From NCBI GenBank assembly GCA_937884735.1, contig CAKZYI010000375.1, positions 1-7,210 on the forward strand: 7,210 nucleotides of DNA. Direction: 5' to 3'. A program made the position numbers and the translations under genes. This document shows positions 5,342-7,210 of this stretch, piece after piece. The notes beneath the pieces are model-generated. The model made no database searches, had not been told where the DNA came from, and worked only from the letters and a program-made list of their open reading frames with translations. Positions within the stretch are counted from its first letter, which is position 1. The number at the start of each line of letters is the position of its first letter. The DNA comes from an uncultured Pleurocapsa sp. GTDB lineage: Bacteria > Cyanobacteriota > Cyanobacteriia > Cyanobacteriales > Xenococcaceae.

Positions 5342-6208
5342 TCAAGCAAATTTTTGACAGGCTGCTAATAAATCTTGATGAAGTTCGGAGGAATTAGCTA
5401 CAATCGCTCCTTCATAGCTATGGTTTTTACAGGTATGTAGAGGAGGCAATGGTAAACCATTTAACCCAGTAACAATACAACCATTTTCTTGCGCCATAAA
5501 GGCTAATGCCGCACTGTCAATAAACTTGCCTCGTTTAGTAATCCAGCCAATTAAGTCTCCCGTGAAGATACCGTTGTAGTTGGGAAACTGTTGAGAAGAG
5601 GAATAGGAATTTTCAATATCAATTACCCGATATTTATTTTTTAATACTGGTTTAAGATGAGCCATTCCCCAACCTAATAATATGTTGGGACGAGGATTGG
5701 TAATATTTAAGGGTTTGCAATCGTTCAAATCTTGTTCTAGCTTACCTTGATATATCCCCTTGTTTTTCAAAGCGTAGTAATAACAATTTTGTGCGGGAGA
5801 AATAGCAATCACTGCCTCGTATTGTTTTGGATTTAGAATACTCAAAATAATTTGATAATTATCAAATCCATCTAGATAGTATTTTGTGCCATCAATCGGA
5901 TCTAAAGTAATCAAATAATCATTTTCCTTACCCAATTCAGTAGCAACAAAATATTTAGTATTACGAGACTGTTGGTATTCTTCTCCATAAAAAGCAAGTT
6001 CGGGAAAAGTTCCTAGTAATGCTACTTCTATCATTGTTTGAATAGAAAGATCTGCATCGGTTAAGGCTGCTGACAAGAAATTATCTCCTGCATCTTTAGC
6101 AGGAAGGGAAATAATTTTATTTTGAATTTGCTGTGCGTAACCAGCGGCTACTCTCAAGTGAGGCAAGAGAGTTTGTAAAATTTGGCAAGGATCGAGCTGA
6201 GAAGACAT
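5342..6208 (-). CDS. Inositol-monophosphatase-family phosphatase
   Basis: This 288-aa protein has the usual length of the family and no signal peptide, so it is cytoplasmic. Family members are Mg2+-dependent (Li+-sensitive) phosphomonoesterases acting on inositol phosphate, fructose 1,6-bisphosphate, histidinol phosphate or 3'-phosphoadenosine 5'-phosphate. Visible motifs are TDADLSIQTMI (50-60), GEE (75-77), the metal-binding DPIDGT (103-108), GIYQGK (151-156), and D231 in FIDSAALAFMAQENG (229-243), where the usual WDxAA is changed to IDSAA but the catalytic Asp stays. All metal ligands expected for an active enzyme therefore appear present. Substrate cannot be told from sequence; CysQ-like or histidinol-phosphatase-like activity is as possible as inositol phosphatase. 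The ATG at 6208 lacks a clear Shine-Dalgarno. A MITE-like element begins 36 bp upstream, so its promoter may lie in or beyond that element. Confidence 0.88.
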   Translation of the reverse strand: MSSQLDPCQILQTLLPHLRVAAGYAQQIQNKIISLPAKDAGDNFLSAALTDADLSIQTMIEVALLGTFPELAFYGEEYQQSRNTKYFVATELGKENDYLITLDPIDGTKYYLDGFDNYQIILSILNPKQYEAVIAISPAQNCYYYALKNKGIYQGKLEQDLNDCKPLNITNPRPNILLGWGMAHLKPVLKNKYRVIDIENSYSSSQQFPNYNGIFTGDLIGWITKRGKFIDSAALAFMAQENGCIVTGLNGLPLPPLHTCKNHSYEGAIVANSSELHQDLLAACQKFA

Positions 6209-6243
6209 ATAAAGCCAAGTTTAAAAGGTTTAGAGTTATAAGA

Positions 6244-6416
6244 TACGCCTAGTGTAAATTAGCTTCGTTGAAAGGTTATTAGTTCGTAGTTTAGCCTTTA
6301 GCCTTTAGCCTTTGGCTTTCAAAGCTATTCAATAAGATAATCATTTCTACTTTGATTTACGTGATTGCTTAATTTAGAAGCTATTGCGTACATCATTTTA
6401 ATTCACACTAGGCGTA
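6244..6416. mobile_element. Probable 173-bp MITE with 18-bp terminal inverted repeats
   Basis: TACGCCTAGTGTAAATTA (6244-6261) and TAATTCACACTAGGCGTA (6399-6416) are inverted copies with one mismatch. A second inverted pair, AGCTTC (6261-6266) and GAAGCT (6377-6382), is nested inside. The element has no coding capacity and begins and ends with TA, which would fit insertion at TA as in IS630/Tc1-mariner elements; alternatively AGA flanks both ends (6241-6243, 6417-6419). The terminal repeats are seen directly; mobility is inferred. Confidence 0.55.
6290..6317 (+). repeat. Heptamer tandem repeat (TTTAGCC type)
   Basis: Three exact TTTAGCC units (6290-6310) are followed by a degenerate TTTGGCT (6311-6317). 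This is an STRR-like cyanobacterial heptamer array inside the inverted-repeat element, so it was either carried in or grew after insertion. Confidence 0.7.
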
Positions 6417-6525
6417 AGATCTTAAGATTTTATCTTTAAGAAGACTTTCACAGGAATCATTTTAAGAGAAGAATTTTTATATTGTTGAATTATTAAATTT
6501 AGAAAATGTTAGAAAATGCTCAAAT

Positions 6526-6563
6526 AAAAAGCGATCGCTTTTTGTTTAAGGCGATCGCTTTTT
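6526..6563 (-). terminator. Hairpin terminator built from two HIP1 sites
   Basis: AAAAAGCGATCGC (6526-6538) pairs perfectly with GCGATCGCTTTTT (6551-6563) over a 12-nt loop. Each arm holds one HIP1 octamer (6531-6538, 6551-6558). On the minus strand it lies 23 bp past the stop of the flavoprotein gene and ends in a T-run, so it is a good factor-independent terminator for that gene. It is symmetric and could work both ways. Confidence 0.7.
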
Positions 6564-6586
6564 AAAGCTTATAGTTTAAATATAAG

Positions 6587-7210
6587 TTACGAATGATCCC
6601 AATCAGGCTTGATTGATTTACGTTGATTGAGATAGCGATCGACCGCCATCGCAGCAATACAGCCATCTCCAGCAGCTACAACAGCTTGTTTATAAGGAGT
6701 GTTACGAATATCGCCAATTGCCCACACTCCAGGGACACTAGTGGACATTGAGTCATCTACCTTTACTCCACCATCAGCGTTGTATTCAACCTGATCGCCA
6801 ACAAAATCGGTAATAGGCTTAGAACCATTTTGATAGATAAAGACACCCTCTACATCTAAAGGCTGAGGCTCATCAGCATCTTTTGTCTTGAGCTTGACTC
6901 CCGTTACCCCAGCATTATTACCTTCAACCGATGCCAGGCGAGTACGTCGCCAATGTTTAACATTAGACATAGAAAGCAAATCATGAGCATGATGATCTTC
7001 TTCTTTAGGATCTTTAAAAGTAATCCAATGTACTTTGGAAGCAAATTTAGTCAAGAATTGCGCCTCTTCTACGGCTTCTTGATTTAAACCAACTACTGCC
7101 ACTTCGCGATCTCGATAAAATGCCCCATCGCAGGTTGCACAGTAGCTAACACCACGTCCCAAAAATTCTGATTCTCCCTTAAAAGAAGTCCCACTACGCC
7201 CCATTGCTCC
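6587..7210 (-). CDS. Thioredoxin-reductase-like flavoprotein, DDOR type (5' end outside window)
   Basis: About 207 C-terminal residues of a protein of normally 310-330 aa are present. The frame stays open to the window edge (codons GGA GCA precede the internal ATG at 7204), so the N-terminal FAD domain is missing only because of the window. Numbered from that internal Met, the redox motif CATCDG is at 22-27 (C22, C25) and the C-terminal FAD motif GVWAIGD...YKQAVVAAGDG at 159-181, both as in thioredoxin reductases. The NADPH site is altered: the usual GGGDSA is GLNQEA (39-44) and the HRRxxxR motif is absent (WITFKDPKEEDHHAHD at 60-75). This combination fits the diflavin-linked disulfide oxidoreductase (DDOR) of cyanobacteria, where a second FAD replaces NADPH and which was proposed to act in thiol-based electron transfer. 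An NADPH-dependent reductase is unlikely. A good terminator follows at 6526-6563. Confidence 0.85.
   Translation of the reverse strand, partial: GAMGRSGTSFKGESEFLGRGVSYCATCDGAFYRDREVAVVGLNQEAVEEAQFLTKFASKVHWITFKDPKEEDHHAHDLLSMSNVKHWRRTRLASVEGNNAGVTGVKLKTKDADEPQPLDVEGVFIYQNGSKPITDFVGDQVEYNADGGVKVDDSMSTSVPGVWAIGDIRNTPYKQAVVAAGDGCIAAMAVDRYLNQRKSIKPDWDHS

Larger units (their letters stand above)
6209..6586. other. Spacer between phosphatase and flavoprotein genes
   Basis: This 378-bp gene-free stretch is largely taken up by a 173-bp inverted-repeat element (6244-6416), which contains heptamer repeats, and by a strong terminator hairpin (6526-6563). Between 6417 and 6525 I see only AT-rich DNA. 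The promoter of the phosphatase gene must be here, but I cannot place it. Confidence 0.8.

Overview
The window looks like cyanobacterial chromosome. It is AT-rich, with very AT-rich spacers. It carries five copies of the octamer GCGATCGC (the HIP1 palindrome typical of cyanobacteria) at 727-734, 4620-4627, 5212-5219, 6531-6538 and 6551-6558. It also has heptamer tandem repeats of the kind known from cyanobacteria, and its proteins resemble cyanobacterial families. The sequence alone does not fix the genus.

Layout. Positions 1-260 hold no convincing gene, only a terminator-like dyad and one copy (129-172) of a short dispersed repeat. Next come two minus-strand genes: a small exported protein of unknown function (261-803) and a TIGR03032/DUF4915-family protein (951-2006). 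A 736-bp spacer (2007-2742) separates the latter from a divergently transcribed RTX-type calcium-binding repeat protein (2743-3834, plus strand). That spacer contains a 20-bp direct repeat in two copies, a bulged hairpin, a possible 21-codon reading frame, and a 25-bp near-palindrome that ends exactly on the GTG start codon of the RTX gene. A 305-bp spacer full of hairpins follows, with the second copy of the dispersed repeat (3979-4023). Then come two minus-strand genes 53 bp apart that may be co-transcribed: an inositol-monophosphatase-family phosphatase (5342-6208, upstream) and an exported major-royal-jelly/Yellow-like beta-propeller protein (4140-5288, downstream). A 378-bp spacer holds a 173-bp element with 18-bp terminal inverted repeats (probable MITE) and a strong hairpin terminator. 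The window ends inside the C-terminal two thirds of a thioredoxin-reductase-like flavoprotein (6587-7210, minus strand, 5' end outside the window).

How the genes may work together. The RTX protein should be an acidic, Cys-free, Ca2+-binding beta-roll exported by a type I system; no exporter is encoded here. The TIGR03032 gene is its divergent neighbour and could share regulation with it, but its function is unknown. The flavoprotein keeps the CxxC disulfide and the C-terminal FAD motif but has lost the NADPH-binding motifs, which fits the cyanobacterial diflavin-linked disulfide oxidoreductase (DDOR) type rather than a classical NADPH-thioredoxin reductase. The phosphatase and the Yellow-like protein have no clear biochemical link.

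I see no defence system, CRISPR array, tRNA, rRNA or transposase gene. The most interesting points are the palindrome over the RTX start, the repeated motif in the divergent spacer, the NADPH-less reductase, and the small repeat elements around the genes.
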